Below are positions 6,932 to 16,758 of a DNA stretch of 64,000 bases, in pieces (position 1 is the stretch's first letter; each line of letters starts with the position of its first letter). Below the pieces are notes generated by a model. That model made no database searches. It had not been told where the DNA came from and saw only the letters and a list, made by a program, of their open reading frames with translations. This stretch comes from Yersinia mollaretii ATCC 43969 (GTDB taxonomy: Bacteria > Pseudomonadota > Gammaproteobacteria > Enterobacterales > Enterobacteriaceae). The stretch is from positions 248,001 through 312,000 of the forward strand of contig NZ_CP054043.1 in assembly GCF_013282725.1 (NCBI RefSeq). Direction: 5' to 3'. The position numbers and the translations under genes are program-made.

Positions 6932-9796
6932 CTATTGTTGCCCGCTCTGCACCTCATCCGTTAGGGGTTGCCCCTTGTTTTGCTCAATGACTTCCTTCAT
7001 AACCACAAACTTCTGGTAGAACCAACCAATCGCCACCAGACATAGCCCCAGACCGAGGAATGAGACCGAACGATATAGCCCTTCGAGACCAGACATATCC
7101 CACAGGAATAGTTTGACGATAGTCAGCGCCAGCAACCCCAACGAGGCGCGGCGTACCTTATAGTTAGGCCAGCGTATCGCGCTGTACATCATACCGATGG
7201 CGGTTAGCATCCACGCTAAGGAGTAGCAGTATTGCTCACCACTATACACGATACCGCTATCTAACCGGTCGCCATGCCAGAGCTGACGGACTGTCAAGGT
7301 AATGAATACCATTCCCAATAGCGCAATCGCACCGATAACGTAAGGCTTTAGCCGGATATCAATCCAGTGATCTGGCCAGTATCTTAGCGCTACCATCATG
7401 AACACTATCGGGATCGCATAGGCAACGCTCACCATATTAAGCAGCGGCAGGCCACCAACGTTTTGTGCTGACCAAAGTGGGTTAAAGGCAACCAGACAGA
7501 CTAACGTCATGATTAGCATCAGAATGGCACTGACTTTAGCCGCCAGACGGTATATATGCTGTAACGAATCGGCAAACTGCTCACGATAGCCATAGGCCAA
7601 TGCCATCAGTCCGAAGGTCACCCCATGCAACGCAAAATCGGTAAGCGAAGCGAAATCCAGAGATAAATGATAGCTACCATGCAGCAGGTGGCGTAACTCG
7701 ACGTTAATCCACAAGGCCAACAGATAAATAGCATTGGCCGCTAACCAATTGGCGGTGCGATCGCCGCGACCCGCAGGTAACCAGCGTGAACTCAGCCATA
7801 GGCAGAGCACCGGAATACCAAAACCATATAACGTCCAGGGAATGGTGACTGAGCCAATGTGTAACGGCGAGGAATACTCAAGGATATACGGGTTCATTGA
7901 CAGACGAACCAGCAGCATGACCGCATGCAGTTTCAAAATCCAAGACAGCAATGAAACCTGCCGCCAACGTTGCCAGAGTACCAGAGCTAAAAGCTGCCCC
8001 GCGAGCAGCAGGGTTAGCGCAACCTGGCTGAAGGCAATAAATAATGCAAAGGTCAACGTCAGTTGGGCGGAGATCTGATAGAGGGTACGCAAAAACGCTG
8101 AACTGCGGCGGGACACATCGCTAAATACGTTCCACGCAATATACAGAGCCAGACAAACTGCCAGCAGTGTGTATTCAACTGTAGCCAGATCAAATTTATC
8201 GCGACAGACATAATAGATATTTACCACGATATACATCGGCACAAGCACCGATAGCAACGCCCACCACAGTGTGCGATAAACTGGTCGGGTTACCTGGTAG
8301 ATACCATATATCCCGCAGAATAGAGCTAAGCTGCTAAACGCGAGCAGACTCGTCCAGACATTTTCTGGATCAAAAAGAGTTCCTGCATTAATAAAGGGAG
8401 AAATGGCTAATATCGCAGCCAGTGGGACAAACAAATCTAAAGAGGGTGAGCGTTTAGCAATCAGTAACAGGCTGATACAGGAGAACACCAACGTGCTCCA
8501 TGACAGTATCGAATGGTTTCCGCTCAACATTAAAGCCAATAGCGAAAGCCCGGCAATCAGACCGGTTAATAAAGGATCCTGCAAAGCTGGCGGCCAGCTT
8601 TTCCAGTTCTTATTGCGAAAGCGTATTTTGCTTTTTAGCGACCACCCCAGATGCGGCCAGGCTAGGAAACCGTAAGTGGTTGATAGCAGGAATAATGAAC
8701 GCGCTAATTGGTGATCGGATGTTGCTATAAATAATGAAACAAAAAGCCATAGATAGTTACCCACCATCGCCCCGATCCACAGCCAATGCCGATAGACACG
8801 GCTCATTAGGCCGATAGAAGCCAAACTGACCAAGAATAGGTAGGCCAACAACCCGGTAACATTACCACTGCCTGTCGAGACAAATAACGGGACGGTATAG
8901 CCGCCAAGTATCCCCAAAGCGGCCATAAATGGCCCCTGCCACAATGCAAGCACCATCGCAAGCAGAGAAATCAGGCTGAGCAACAGCATGAGAATTGGCA
9001 TCGGGAACATATCGTAGAAATATTTAGCTGCCAGCATCGAGGCAAACAGGCCGATAATCCCCGCTCCACTCAGCGCTGCGGGGATATAATCGGCATTGGC
9101 CAAGGGCAACTGAAAACGTGAGCGCCTAAGCCACTCCCCCCCACCAACCATCAACATACTCAGAATAATGGCGGTACTAATCCGCAAGGTTGGGCCGAAC
9201 AGACCCTGCTCACTGCCTGCTTTCAACAGGAAAATCACACCCAGTGCCATGATCACACCGCCGATCCAAACCATCCAGCGGGCGGCAAACTCTTGCTCGA
9301 TACGCTTCCAGAAACTCTCCGGTGATTTTAAGGAAAGCAGCACGTTCTCCAGTTTTGTCCACACATCAGGTACCGGTAGATGAGCACGCGCAGGGCTTAC
9401 ATCCATTTCTTGCAACGCTTGAAGTGCTTCATCCTGTGGCTCAAACACCTCACTGTCAGCAACCCTGGATTCTATTTGTGGGGCTGATTCTGTTTCTTCC
9501 GCATAGGCTGGAGTAATCTCTTTAATCTGGCTTTGTTTTTTGGTGAGTAGATAATTCTGATAGGTTGCGTAATCAGGCTTCCAGGCCTTGGATACGGTCA
9601 CATCATCTGCCAGATTCGTTGATGTGATCTCTTCCTGAACAGGGGCCACAGTAGATTCGGGCAAGTGTGGAGCAAGCTCATTGCGAAGCCTGCCAATATC
9701 TTCTCGTATCTGATTTACCGAGTTAGATAGCGTACTTATTTGTATGTAGATGACAAACAATAAAATAAGTAAAAAAATCAAAAGCCAATATTCCAT
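6932..9796 (-). CDS. DUF2339 large polytopic membrane protein
   Basis: About 954 residues: one N-terminal transmembrane helix, a coiled-coil-like segment (STLSNSVNQIREDIGRL), a charged linker to about residue 170, then some 25 hydrophobic segments starting at WMVWIGGVIMALGVIFLLK. That architecture and length are typical of DUF2339. I chose the ATG at 9796, which has GGGA upstream, over a GTG four codons earlier. It lies downstream of the T6SS genes in the same orientation, separated by 137 bases. A T6SS role is not established; DUF2339 proteins also occur alone. Function unknown. Confidence 0.85.
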   Translation of the reverse strand: MEYWLLIFLLILLFVIYIQISTLSNSVNQIREDIGRLRNELAPHLPESTVAPVQEEITSTNLADDVTVSKAWKPDYATYQNYLLTKKQSQIKEITPAYAEETESAPQIESRVADSEVFEPQDEALQALQEMDVSPARAHLPVPDVWTKLENVLLSLKSPESFWKRIEQEFAARWMVWIGGVIMALGVIFLLKAGSEQGLFGPTLRISTAIILSMLMVGGGEWLRRSRFQLPLANADYIPAALSGAGIIGLFASMLAAKYFYDMFPMPILMLLLSLISLLAMVLALWQGPFMAALGILGGYTVPLFVSTGSGNVTGLLAYLFLVSLASIGLMSRVYRHWLWIGAMVGNYLWLFVSLFIATSDHQLARSLFLLSTTYGFLAWPHLGWSLKSKIRFRNKNWKSWPPALQDPLLTGLIAGLSLLALMLSGNHSILSWSTLVFSCISLLLIAKRSPSLDLFVPLAAILAISPFINAGTLFDPENVWTSLLAFSSLALFCGIYGIYQVTRPVYRTLWWALLSVLVPMYIVVNIYYVCRDKFDLATVEYTLLAVCLALYIAWNVFSDVSRRSSAFLRTLYQISAQLTLTFALFIAFSQVALTLLLAGQLLALVLWQRWRQVSLLSWILKLHAVMLLVRLSMNPYILEYSSPLHIGSVTIPWTLYGFGIPVLCLWLSSRWLPAGRGDRTANWLAANAIYLLALWINVELRHLLHGSYHLSLDFASLTDFALHGVTFGLMALAYGYREQFADSLQHIYRLAAKVSAILMLIMTLVCLVAFNPLWSAQNVGGLPLLNMVSVAYAIPIVFMMVALRYWPDHWIDIRLKPYVIGAIALLGMVFITLTVRQLWHGDRLDSGIVYSGEQYCYSLAWMLTAIGMMYSAIRWPNYKVRRASLGLLALTIVKLFLWDMSGLEGLYRSVSFLGLGLCLVAIGWFYQKFVVMKEVIEQNKGQPLTDEVQSGQQ

Positions 9797-9933
9797 GATG
9801 TATCCCACATCTTACGTAATTGTACAGAGGACTCACCTTGACGAGTGACGTCGGTTCTGAATGGCACAGAACTGGTTAGTGAGTAAAGGTATTTACCGGA
9901 AAGGGGGAGCTGTCCGTGCTGGCGGTCTATTGG

Positions 9934-11328
9934 TTATTCAGGTAACGCCAGCAACGCATAGCGGTTCAGCAGTTGACTAAACCGGCTGTCAATCTGTTGG
10001 CGCAGTGCCGATGACGGAGTCTGCCCTGACTCGGACTGTACCTGATACTGACGCAACAACTCTTCCAGCGGTAAGGTTTTTGCCAGCGGCTGTTGTATCG
10101 CAAACACCACCGTTTTCAGCTCCGAAACCGTCATATAGCGTCCCTTCTTTTCATCCAATCCATTCAGTCGCTCTGCCAGTTGCCGCAAACGCTCTTGTGC
10201 CAATGCATAGTGTTTCAACTCCACCAATGGCGCAGCACCGGCTTCTCGTTGTTGTTGCCATAATGCACTCAGTCGGTTGACTTCTTGACTGGCGGGCCAC
10301 AGTTGCTGCGCTTGTGATAACACCCCATCCCCCCGCATTTGTGCCCATAACGGCGGTAACTGTGTCAGTTGTTCCAACTGCGTGCCACTGCCTTGCAATA
10401 CCGGGCCAGCCAATCGTACCAACTCAGCATCTGAGGTTTGTTTTCTCAGTTCATCGATTGATTTGGCTGCCAGTGGCGCAGGTAATGGCGCGACGCTGGT
10501 CAGCAATGCCTCGCGCAATGGATTAGATGACAGCGACTGCCAGATAAAGAAACTGCCCACCATCAAAACGGCCATCAGCGATAGCCCGGCGACAAACCCC
10601 TGCCCCGCTTTCCAACGTGGTGGGGGCGGCAAAGGCGGCGACAACTCCACCTCAACACGCGCCGGGGCCGGTTCGTTGACAAGATAAACCAGTGGTTCGC
10701 TGACCGCAGCCGACGAGAATGTCGGTTGTGGCTGTCGTTGTGGTTCAGAGACACCGGCATGCCGTACCGGAATACTTAATCGGTCTGGCGTATCAGCGGC
10801 GGCCTCAGCGCTCTCCAGACGTAGTGCTGCGTTATGCAACATCAGGCGCACCCCATCCAATTTACTCAGATGTTTGAGCTCTAGCGTTTGCAACTGCGTG
10901 CACAACTGTTCCAACGCACGCTCTGCCCGGTACACCTGAGCCAGGTCACCGTAGCATAACGTCATGGTGCGCCAAACTTGCTGCAACCGGTCACTCAACC
11001 AGGCCAATAACGCCACCCGGGCATGTGTTTGCGGCGGCCATAATGCACTCCACTGATGAGACAGCAAGCCCGCCAACAGCTCCAACCCTTCACACAACCC
11101 GGCAAGACCGGCAATGTGCGTACGTGCCAAGGTAAAATCTACCGTGGTCTGCAACTCAACCCCGTTCTGGCGAAACAGCGCCAAACAAAGCTGCTCGACC
11201 CGCCCCCAGTCAACATCCGGGCGAGCTGGATGATGTAATTTGCCGATTTCGTCACGTAAGGCACTAAATTCAGCAAAATGGCGGGGGTCACCACCGGTTT
11301 TAACCGTGCGCTCGGTATTCGATATCAT
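9934..11328 (-). CDS. vasL: T6SS ImpA_N/VasL-type membrane protein
   Basis: 464 residues. The N-terminal ImpA-related domain (about 1-180; FAEFSALRDEIGKLHHPARP, LLSHQWSALWPP) matches VasL and TssA proteins. A Pro-rich linker (PPLPPPP) and one transmembrane helix (about 245-265) follow, then a soluble helical C-terminal domain (about 300-460). VasL/TagA-like proteins interact with the TssA cap or anchor the distal end of the sheath. A separate full TssA lies at 15172-16758, which supports the VasL assignment. It is the last gene of the core T6SS run. Confidence 0.8.
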   Translation of the reverse strand: MISNTERTVKTGGDPRHFAEFSALRDEIGKLHHPARPDVDWGRVEQLCLALFRQNGVELQTTVDFTLARTHIAGLAGLCEGLELLAGLLSHQWSALWPPQTHARVALLAWLSDRLQQVWRTMTLCYGDLAQVYRAERALEQLCTQLQTLELKHLSKLDGVRLMLHNAALRLESAEAAADTPDRLSIPVRHAGVSEPQRQPQPTFSSAAVSEPLVYLVNEPAPARVEVELSPPLPPPPRWKAGQGFVAGLSLMAVLMVGSFFIWQSLSSNPLREALLTSVAPLPAPLAAKSIDELRKQTSDAELVRLAGPVLQGSGTQLEQLTQLPPLWAQMRGDGVLSQAQQLWPASQEVNRLSALWQQQREAGAAPLVELKHYALAQERLRQLAERLNGLDEKKGRYMTVSELKTVVFAIQQPLAKTLPLEELLRQYQVQSESGQTPSSALRQQIDSRFSQLLNRYALLALPE

Positions 11329-11352
11329 GTGTTTGTCTTCCCTGAATAGGCG

Positions 11353-11796
11353 TTAAGATGACTCACCCGGATTGAGATAATGTTGTTGTTTAAGATGACG
11401 TATCAGCACCCGGCCTTCCGGCATAAATGCCGTGCCGTAGCGCACCAGTCCTAGCCCTTTCAGTTCCGCCTCAATGGCATACTCCAGATGGCCGGGAGCG
11501 GATTGTGGCAGTAGCAGCACGTTGATACTTTTCAACCGTGGCTCATATTTTAGCAACGTGGCTGAGAGCGTAGTCAGCAGCGCGTGCGCACTGCCCGGCA
11601 ATCCCTGTAGGATCTCGCTCATATCCGGCAGACCATAATCGGGCAGATGACTGAGTGTTCCCGCCCGGCAATTGAGAATGCGCTGCATATTGTCGAGCAC
11701 CGACAGGACGACCTGATTAGCTTCACTGACCTGATGTAGTTCAAGCTCACCCGCTACGTTGCCGAACAGCATTTCATAGAGAGAAGGCTGGGGCAT
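11353..11796 (-). CDS. tssE: T6SS baseplate wedge protein TssE (gp25-like)
   Basis: 147 residues of the gp25/TssE family. Conserved pieces are SVLDNMQRILNCRAGTL, LPDYGLPDMSEI and a central IKxINVLLLP-type strand. TssE links the wedge complex to the first sheath ring and starts sheath polymerisation. It begins one base after the tssJ stop, so translation is probably coupled. Length is normal, with no visible defects. Confidence 0.92.
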   Translation of the reverse strand: MPQPSLYEMLFGNVAGELELHQVSEANQVVLSVLDNMQRILNCRAGTLSHLPDYGLPDMSEILQGLPGSAHALLTTLSATLLKYEPRLKSINVLLLPQSAPGHLEYAIEAELKGLGLVRYGTAFMPEGRVLIRHLKQQHYLNPGESS

Positions 11797-11797
11797 A

Positions 11798-12340
11798 TTA
11801 CTTATCCTTCAAGGGTAAAAGAATCATCCCATGATTATTCAGTTCAATCTGACGAGCCTTATCGGGGTCGAGGTCATCACGGCTCAACACCACCCGCCAG
11901 GTGTTGTTAGCGATATCAGGTGCCAGAAACATACCCGCGACTGCCACATACTGCGCTTTTTCGTCCATCGGCATATCGATGGACACGGCAGCACCCGGAC
12001 GAATACGGATATCTTTTTCAGCAAGTAGATCGGCTTTTATGGCCTGGCTGTCCTCGGCAAATAATGAGGGATAATCGGTACCGTCAAACGTTTTGCGGTC
12101 TTGTAGCTGATAGATGCGCACCACCGTGGCCAGTGGGGCACCGGTCGCGTTGTTGTTTACCGCATCCCGCGCCTGTATATCCAGATGCAGGGTTTTCACC
12201 TGCTTATAAAAAATGGATTTTGTCACCGCGACGGTGCCATCACTCACTTTCTGAGTCAGTCCACATCCGCTCAGAGTGGATATCATGACCAGCATCAGTA
12301 ATGCAAAACGTGTTTTACCAGCGGTAATCGCCATATTCAT
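11798..12340 (-). CDS. tssJ: T6SS outer-membrane lipoprotein TssJ
   Basis: About 180 residues. The signal peptide ends in lipobox LSGC, then comes the TssJ beta-sandwich with TLHLDIQARDAVNN, ATVVRIYQLQD and PGAAVSIDMPMDEKAQYVAV. TssJ anchors the TssJLM trans-envelope complex to the outer membrane. I chose the ATG at 12340, 5 bases after GAAGGG; an upstream start at 12373 would add a charged extension before the signal peptide. The gene overlaps the end of tssG by about 26 bases. Confidence 0.9.
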   Translation of the reverse strand: MNMAITAGKTRFALLMLVMISTLSGCGLTQKVSDGTVAVTKSIFYKQVKTLHLDIQARDAVNNNATGAPLATVVRIYQLQDRKTFDGTDYPSLFAEDSQAIKADLLAEKDIRIRPGAAVSIDMPMDEKAQYVAVAGMFLAPDIANNTWRVVLSRDDLDPDKARQIELNNHGMILLPLKDK

Positions 12341-13412
12341 CGGTGTCCCTTCGGTGAAGATTTTCCTGAACACGCTGATAGCGGCCCAGATTAATTGTGA
12401 TCATTTCAGTGTCGGTGGGTGTGGTTGACGCGCTGCGCTGTGTCCGCATTACGGCGGTTCTGCCTAACAGAATACCGGTGCTTTTCGGCTGGCAGGAGAG
12501 CTGTGCGTCAGGCAGTAGCGCGCGTAACACCGTCAGTTGTAAACGCACATGCAGCCGCGACCCCAGATACACATGCAACAACGCTATCAAATCCGTGTGT
12601 AACTGCCCGCCGGGCAACCACTCTCGGGCTTCATCGGGGTTATCCGTTTTCAATTGCAGTAATACCTGACTGTTAACATCCACCGCGTGACTGCCCATTA
12701 CCGGGCTGTTACTCATGCTGACGGGGTGACGTGCGCTCAGGGCCAGTGGATTGCGCAAGGGGATACGGCAGCGGTCATGGGCTATCACGTGGACATCGGT
12801 TTCCGGTGCCAGCAACTGAACCAGCGCAATAATGCCTTCACTGGTGCGCGTGGGCAGGCGCATCATGCCAGTCAGTGCCAGAAAACGAGACACCGGCGTG
12901 GCGATATTCTGTGCACATCCCTCAATACCCAGACCACAGAGGCTCAGCAGATACCGAGAGGTTTTATCGGTGCCGCCGGGCGAAAAGCTGGCAGGATAAG
13001 AGTACTTCCGCCAGACGCGGTAGTACTGCGTGATCAGTCGGTGATTGAAAATGTCCAGAAAGTCGCTGACCGCCTCATGCCCTTCCCGGCGCTGGGTAAT
13101 ATCGTCGATATACGCAGTAGGCAGTGGCGACTCCACGCCATACAGTCCCATAAAGGTGGTGCGGATGGTCGGTGGGAGGTGTGCATGCGCGGGTATTTCC
13201 ACCCGTTTAAATTCACTGGCCGGAAACCCCATGCCCGGATGGGGGCGAAAACGCACCGGATCATGCCTGACCTGCCAGTGACTACCCAATGGGGGTGCAT
13301 CCGGCTGGCTTTGCTCCAGTAACTGACAGAAGCGATAAAACTGGGTATACGGCAGTTTATCCCACAGTTGTTCGATTAGCCGGGCAGACGCTGATTGTGA
13401 TTCTCTTTCCAT
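12315..13412 (-). CDS. tssG: T6SS baseplate protein TssG
   Basis: About 365 residues of the TssG/VasB family: LPYTQFYRFCQLLE near the N-terminus, VRFRPHPGMGFPASE, TTFMGLYGVESPLPTAY and FLDIFNHRLITQYYRVWRKY. TssG joins TssE, TssF and TssK in the wedge. I chose the ATG at 13412, about 9 bases after GGGAA; another ATG lies three codons upstream at 13421. It overlaps the tssF 3' end, so tssF defects may affect its translational coupling. Confidence 0.9.
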   Translation of the reverse strand: MERESQSASARLIEQLWDKLPYTQFYRFCQLLEQSQPDAPPLGSHWQVRHDPVRFRPHPGMGFPASEFKRVEIPAHAHLPPTIRTTFMGLYGVESPLPTAYIDDITQRREGHEAVSDFLDIFNHRLITQYYRVWRKYSYPASFSPGGTDKTSRYLLSLCGLGIEGCAQNIATPVSRFLALTGMMRLPTRTSEGIIALVQLLAPETDVHVIAHDRCRIPLRNPLALSARHPVSMSNSPVMGSHAVDVNSQVLLQLKTDNPDEAREWLPGGQLHTDLIALLHVYLGSRLHVRLQLTVLRALLPDAQLSCQPKSTGILLGRTAVMRTQRSASTTPTDTEMITINLGRYQRVQENLHRRDTDEYGDYRW

Positions 13413-15140
13413 CGGATACATTTCCCAGCAGGTTGAACGATAAGAGTGAGCTGATTGAACAAATGGATGTCAGCGTAAAGGGCAAAGAAACGGTTGAGCA
13501 TCTCGCCAAACAGATGAATGTCGCCTTCGCCGGTAAAGCCGTTGCCATCCAGTGTCACTTCAATGTCGATACCCCGTAACAGAAAGCCCTTTTCAAAACG
13601 CTGCGTCTGGTGGTGCTGCACCTGTTGAATGGCATCAAGACGGCGATTATTCAGTTCATCCCCTTGCCAGTTGTACAGCTCCAGCGTCCCGCGTAGCACC
13701 TGTGCACTGCTCATCAGGTTGAGGTAACTTGAGCCCAGATGGCTCAGTACCCGCCACTGGAAGTGGTCTTCCGCCGGGGGATAAGAGGGTAACGTAGGCT
13801 TGCAGAGATTGCGTACTTTCAGCGGCGTCTGTAACACTGCTTCGCAGCGGTCCAACAACGTGCTCTGTAACGCTTTGCGCGGGAGCTGACCATTGGTACC
13901 GGTAATTTTCAGTGACACCGCCTCGCGGGTAAACAATCGGTCCGCTTCCCATTGCTGGCCGCCGAGGATCAACCAGGTATCATGCAGCCCGGTCACCCCT
14001 CGTTTTACGCGGGTATGGTAATAGCGTTCCGGCGCATGACGTCGCTGCATTCCGCCACGATGGCGAAAACTGGTAAAAGGAACATAGGTGGCATCGGATG
14101 TCCGTTGCGAACCGGTCACAGCGTCCACGGAGTAAATTTCGGTATGCCCATCCTGCAAGCGGCGCGGGCGCAGCATATACTCACTTTCCAGTCCATTGAT
14201 GGTTAACGGGTCAGCTTCCAGCGAGAACAGGTTAATCACCGGTACACAATGCAGGTTAAGCGCGTCATCCCTGACCGGCAGATCACTTTGCCACTGACAA
14301 TCAAACACCACTTCGATATCAAACCAGGCAATACCCGCCGGCAGCGTCACGGTTTCCAGCCCGTTCAGATGCACGAACATAAACTTCTCGCGGAAAGTGA
14401 AATATTCCAGTAATAGCTGATAACCGCTGAATGCGCTGTCACCTTTGGGCCACAGCAAATCTTGGTCTGCAAAGCCACCGGGCGAAAACCAACCATCCAG
14501 TTTTATCCGATCAGCCTGATTGGGTAGACGCAAATAAAGCGCTGCCTGACGCCGGGTCAGGGCCAGATGTAACGCACTGCTGACCGCCGCCTCTCCCGCC
14601 AGATAAAAACACAAGCGACGTAAGTCCACCTGCAACCAGTCGGCTTGTGGGCTGCATGCCAGTCGCAGGCGCAGCACCGAACGGCCGTCTGGTTCGGTCG
14701 CCATCACCACGGTTGAGACGGCGAGCGGGTTGAGTACCATATCGCGGGTAGTTCGGTACTGGCAGTACGGTATTCTTCGGCCCAATGGGGCGGGAATAGA
14801 TTTCCATGCCTTCGGGCACGATTTCAGCCATTTTCATCGCCGGAACATCCGGGGTCAGCGCCACCACCGACAGCGAGGGAATGGTGCGTAGATAGTGCGG
14901 CCACAACATGCTCACCAGCCCTTCGGTGAACTCCGGCAGGTCGTCATCAATTTTTTCGCGCAATCGCCCCATGGAGAAGGCAAAGCCTTCAAACAGGCGT
15001 TCGACGTAAGGGTCAGGCGTACCGGGTTTATCCAGATCTAACATCGCTGCCCGGTCAGGGTGAGTTTGGGCAAACTCTTTCGCCGCATCACGCAAATAGC
15101 GCATTTCAGCGTCGTAATAACGCAGGGTAAGGTCTTTCAT
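13376..15140 (-). pseudogene. tssF: T6SS baseplate protein TssF, frameshifted
   Basis: The N-terminus (DLTLRYYDAEMRYLRDAA, SMLWPHYLRTIPSLSVV, GMEIYSRPIGPKNT) runs from 15140 to about 14770. The sequence then continues in another frame from CQYRTTRDMVLNPLAVST to the stop at 13376. Joined, the parts give roughly 587 residues, the usual TssF length. One extra base (or two missing) near 14761-14772 explains this. The N-terminal frame runs on to 14511 as an out-of-frame tail with no TssF similarity. TssF is essential for wedge assembly, so as written the apparatus should not assemble. A sequencing error or programmed shift is possible; no slippery run is evident. Confidence 0.85.
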
Positions 15141-15171
15141 CGTTTTCTTTTTATCAGGATAGGGTTATCGA

Positions 15172-16758
15172 TTAACCACACAGCACCGCAGCCCGTGCCG
15201 GGTCGAGGGCAACTAATCCGGCAAGCAGGTTTTCCATCTCGCTATGCAGCCGTGATTTGTCCGACTCTGTCCGGCTGGCTTTCATGCGCAGCAATTTCAG
15301 GCGACGGGCTTTCACTTCAAACAGCAGTTCCGGCTCCCATTGGGTCAGCGTCATTAGGGTCGCGTTCCCCTCCAGCTCACCCAGCAAATGCAATGCCATG
15401 TCGTTTTTTCCGTACTGCTCGGCGACCCGGGCCATCAGCAGGCGGATCAGCCACTGATGGCGAGAGGTGCGGGTACCCGGACGGTTCTGCAACCAAGTCA
15501 GCGCCGCTTCCACACCTTCGCTGTCGGCTTGCGCCAGCGCTTCCGGCTCCAGTTGCAAAATATCGTCATCACCCGCCGTACTGGCGGAGGCTGCGGATTC
15601 ACTGCCCCAACTTTCTGCTGCCATGACGTGCTGGTTTATCCAGTGTAAGGTCACCTCATCAGCAAAAGGTGTACCATCACTGAATGCCAGACCGTCGAGC
15701 CCGGGCAAGCGGGTCAGCAGACCATTCAAATCCTGCTTAATGATGTCAGCCCAACGCTCATGCTGCCCACCTGTTTTCATCAGTGCCTGATGGGTATACC
15801 ACTGGAGATCCAGCCACAGGTGATTAACGCCCTGTGCAAATAGGATGTCGGTTTGCTCCAGCAGTTCCAGCCAGCTTTGTTGCAGATAAAGACGTTTCAG
15901 CAGTGCGCGGTTCTCCAGCTTCGGCGGAGCCAGACGGGTACATCCGTCAGCTGCCAGCGGCGGCAGTTCATGCAGGGTGTCCAGACGAATGCTTTTCATC
16001 AGATGATGCCCCGACAGCCAGCCGTTCGGCTGGTCGCGCAAAAAAACCGCCAGCAGTTTTGCCTGATCGAGCAAATCACGCCCGGAGGTGACTGCTTTCA
16101 ACGCAGGAGCATCAGGCGCAGAGTGACGAGGGAGACTGCTGTTTTGTGGGATAACGGCATCAGGGCCGCCGGACTGCATTAGCCGGTTTTCTAATGCCGT
16201 ATACAGGCTAGCGAACTGAGGGCGGATGGACGCATCCCAGCCGCCAACACTTTCCTCGGTTAACACCAACGCGCCCACAATGCGTTCAAAGTCAGTTTTT
16301 GTGACTTCCGGGTACAGTGACAGGCTATCCAGCACCCGGCTACCTGCCAACCATTCCAGTGCCAGTTTGCGGCTGTTGCCTCGTTGTGGATGCAGTGCAT
16401 CACCAAAACGTTGGACCAACCCGGCCAGCAGAGCCAGGCCATCCGCCAGCCCACTTTCGCCATCGATGTGCAGTCGCGCCCAGATATAATAGGTCGCGAC
16501 GCGCACATCTTTGCACGCACCGGTCAGCAGCTTCTCCGCCAGTGCACAGACCAAACCAGTATCTGCGCCGGACAGTTTGTTGACCTCTTCACGCATCTGC
16601 TGGAAATCATCGTCATAACCGGGGTCATCACCCACCGGTGAATCCGGGGCAATGGGGACCAGCCATTTTTCCCAGAGCGAAATCTGCTGCTGGGCCTGCT
16701 GCGAAAGCGCCTGCTGTTCGGCATGGCAGGCGCTGAGTAAGGTGTGCAACGTAGCCAT
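15172..16758 (-). CDS. tssA: T6SS protein TssA
   Basis: 528 residues. The ImpA_N domain (about 25-210) contains PIAPDSPVGDDPGYDDDFQQ, and the C-terminal half is Leu-rich and helical (LLMARVAEQYGKNDMALHLL near 455). TssA forms a ring that recruits baseplate and then caps the growing sheath. Its ATG overlaps the tssM stop by one base, and it is followed 31 bases later by tssF, consistent with an operon. Confidence 0.9.
   Translation of the reverse strand: MATLHTLLSACHAEQQALSQQAQQQISLWEKWLVPIAPDSPVGDDPGYDDDFQQMREEVNKLSGADTGLVCALAEKLLTGACKDVRVATYYIWARLHIDGESGLADGLALLAGLVQRFGDALHPQRGNSRKLALEWLAGSRVLDSLSLYPEVTKTDFERIVGALVLTEESVGGWDASIRPQFASLYTALENRLMQSGGPDAVIPQNSSLPRHSAPDAPALKAVTSGRDLLDQAKLLAVFLRDQPNGWLSGHHLMKSIRLDTLHELPPLAADGCTRLAPPKLENRALLKRLYLQQSWLELLEQTDILFAQGVNHLWLDLQWYTHQALMKTGGQHERWADIIKQDLNGLLTRLPGLDGLAFSDGTPFADEVTLHWINQHVMAAESWGSESAASASTAGDDDILQLEPEALAQADSEGVEAALTWLQNRPGTRTSRHQWLIRLLMARVAEQYGKNDMALHLLGELEGNATLMTLTQWEPELLFEVKARRLKLLRMKASRTESDKSRLHSEMENLLAGLVALDPARAAVLCG

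Noticed and set aside
12687..13322. 211-codon plus-strand frame
   Set aside because: Antisense shadow of tssG; the tssG protein is clearly conserved.
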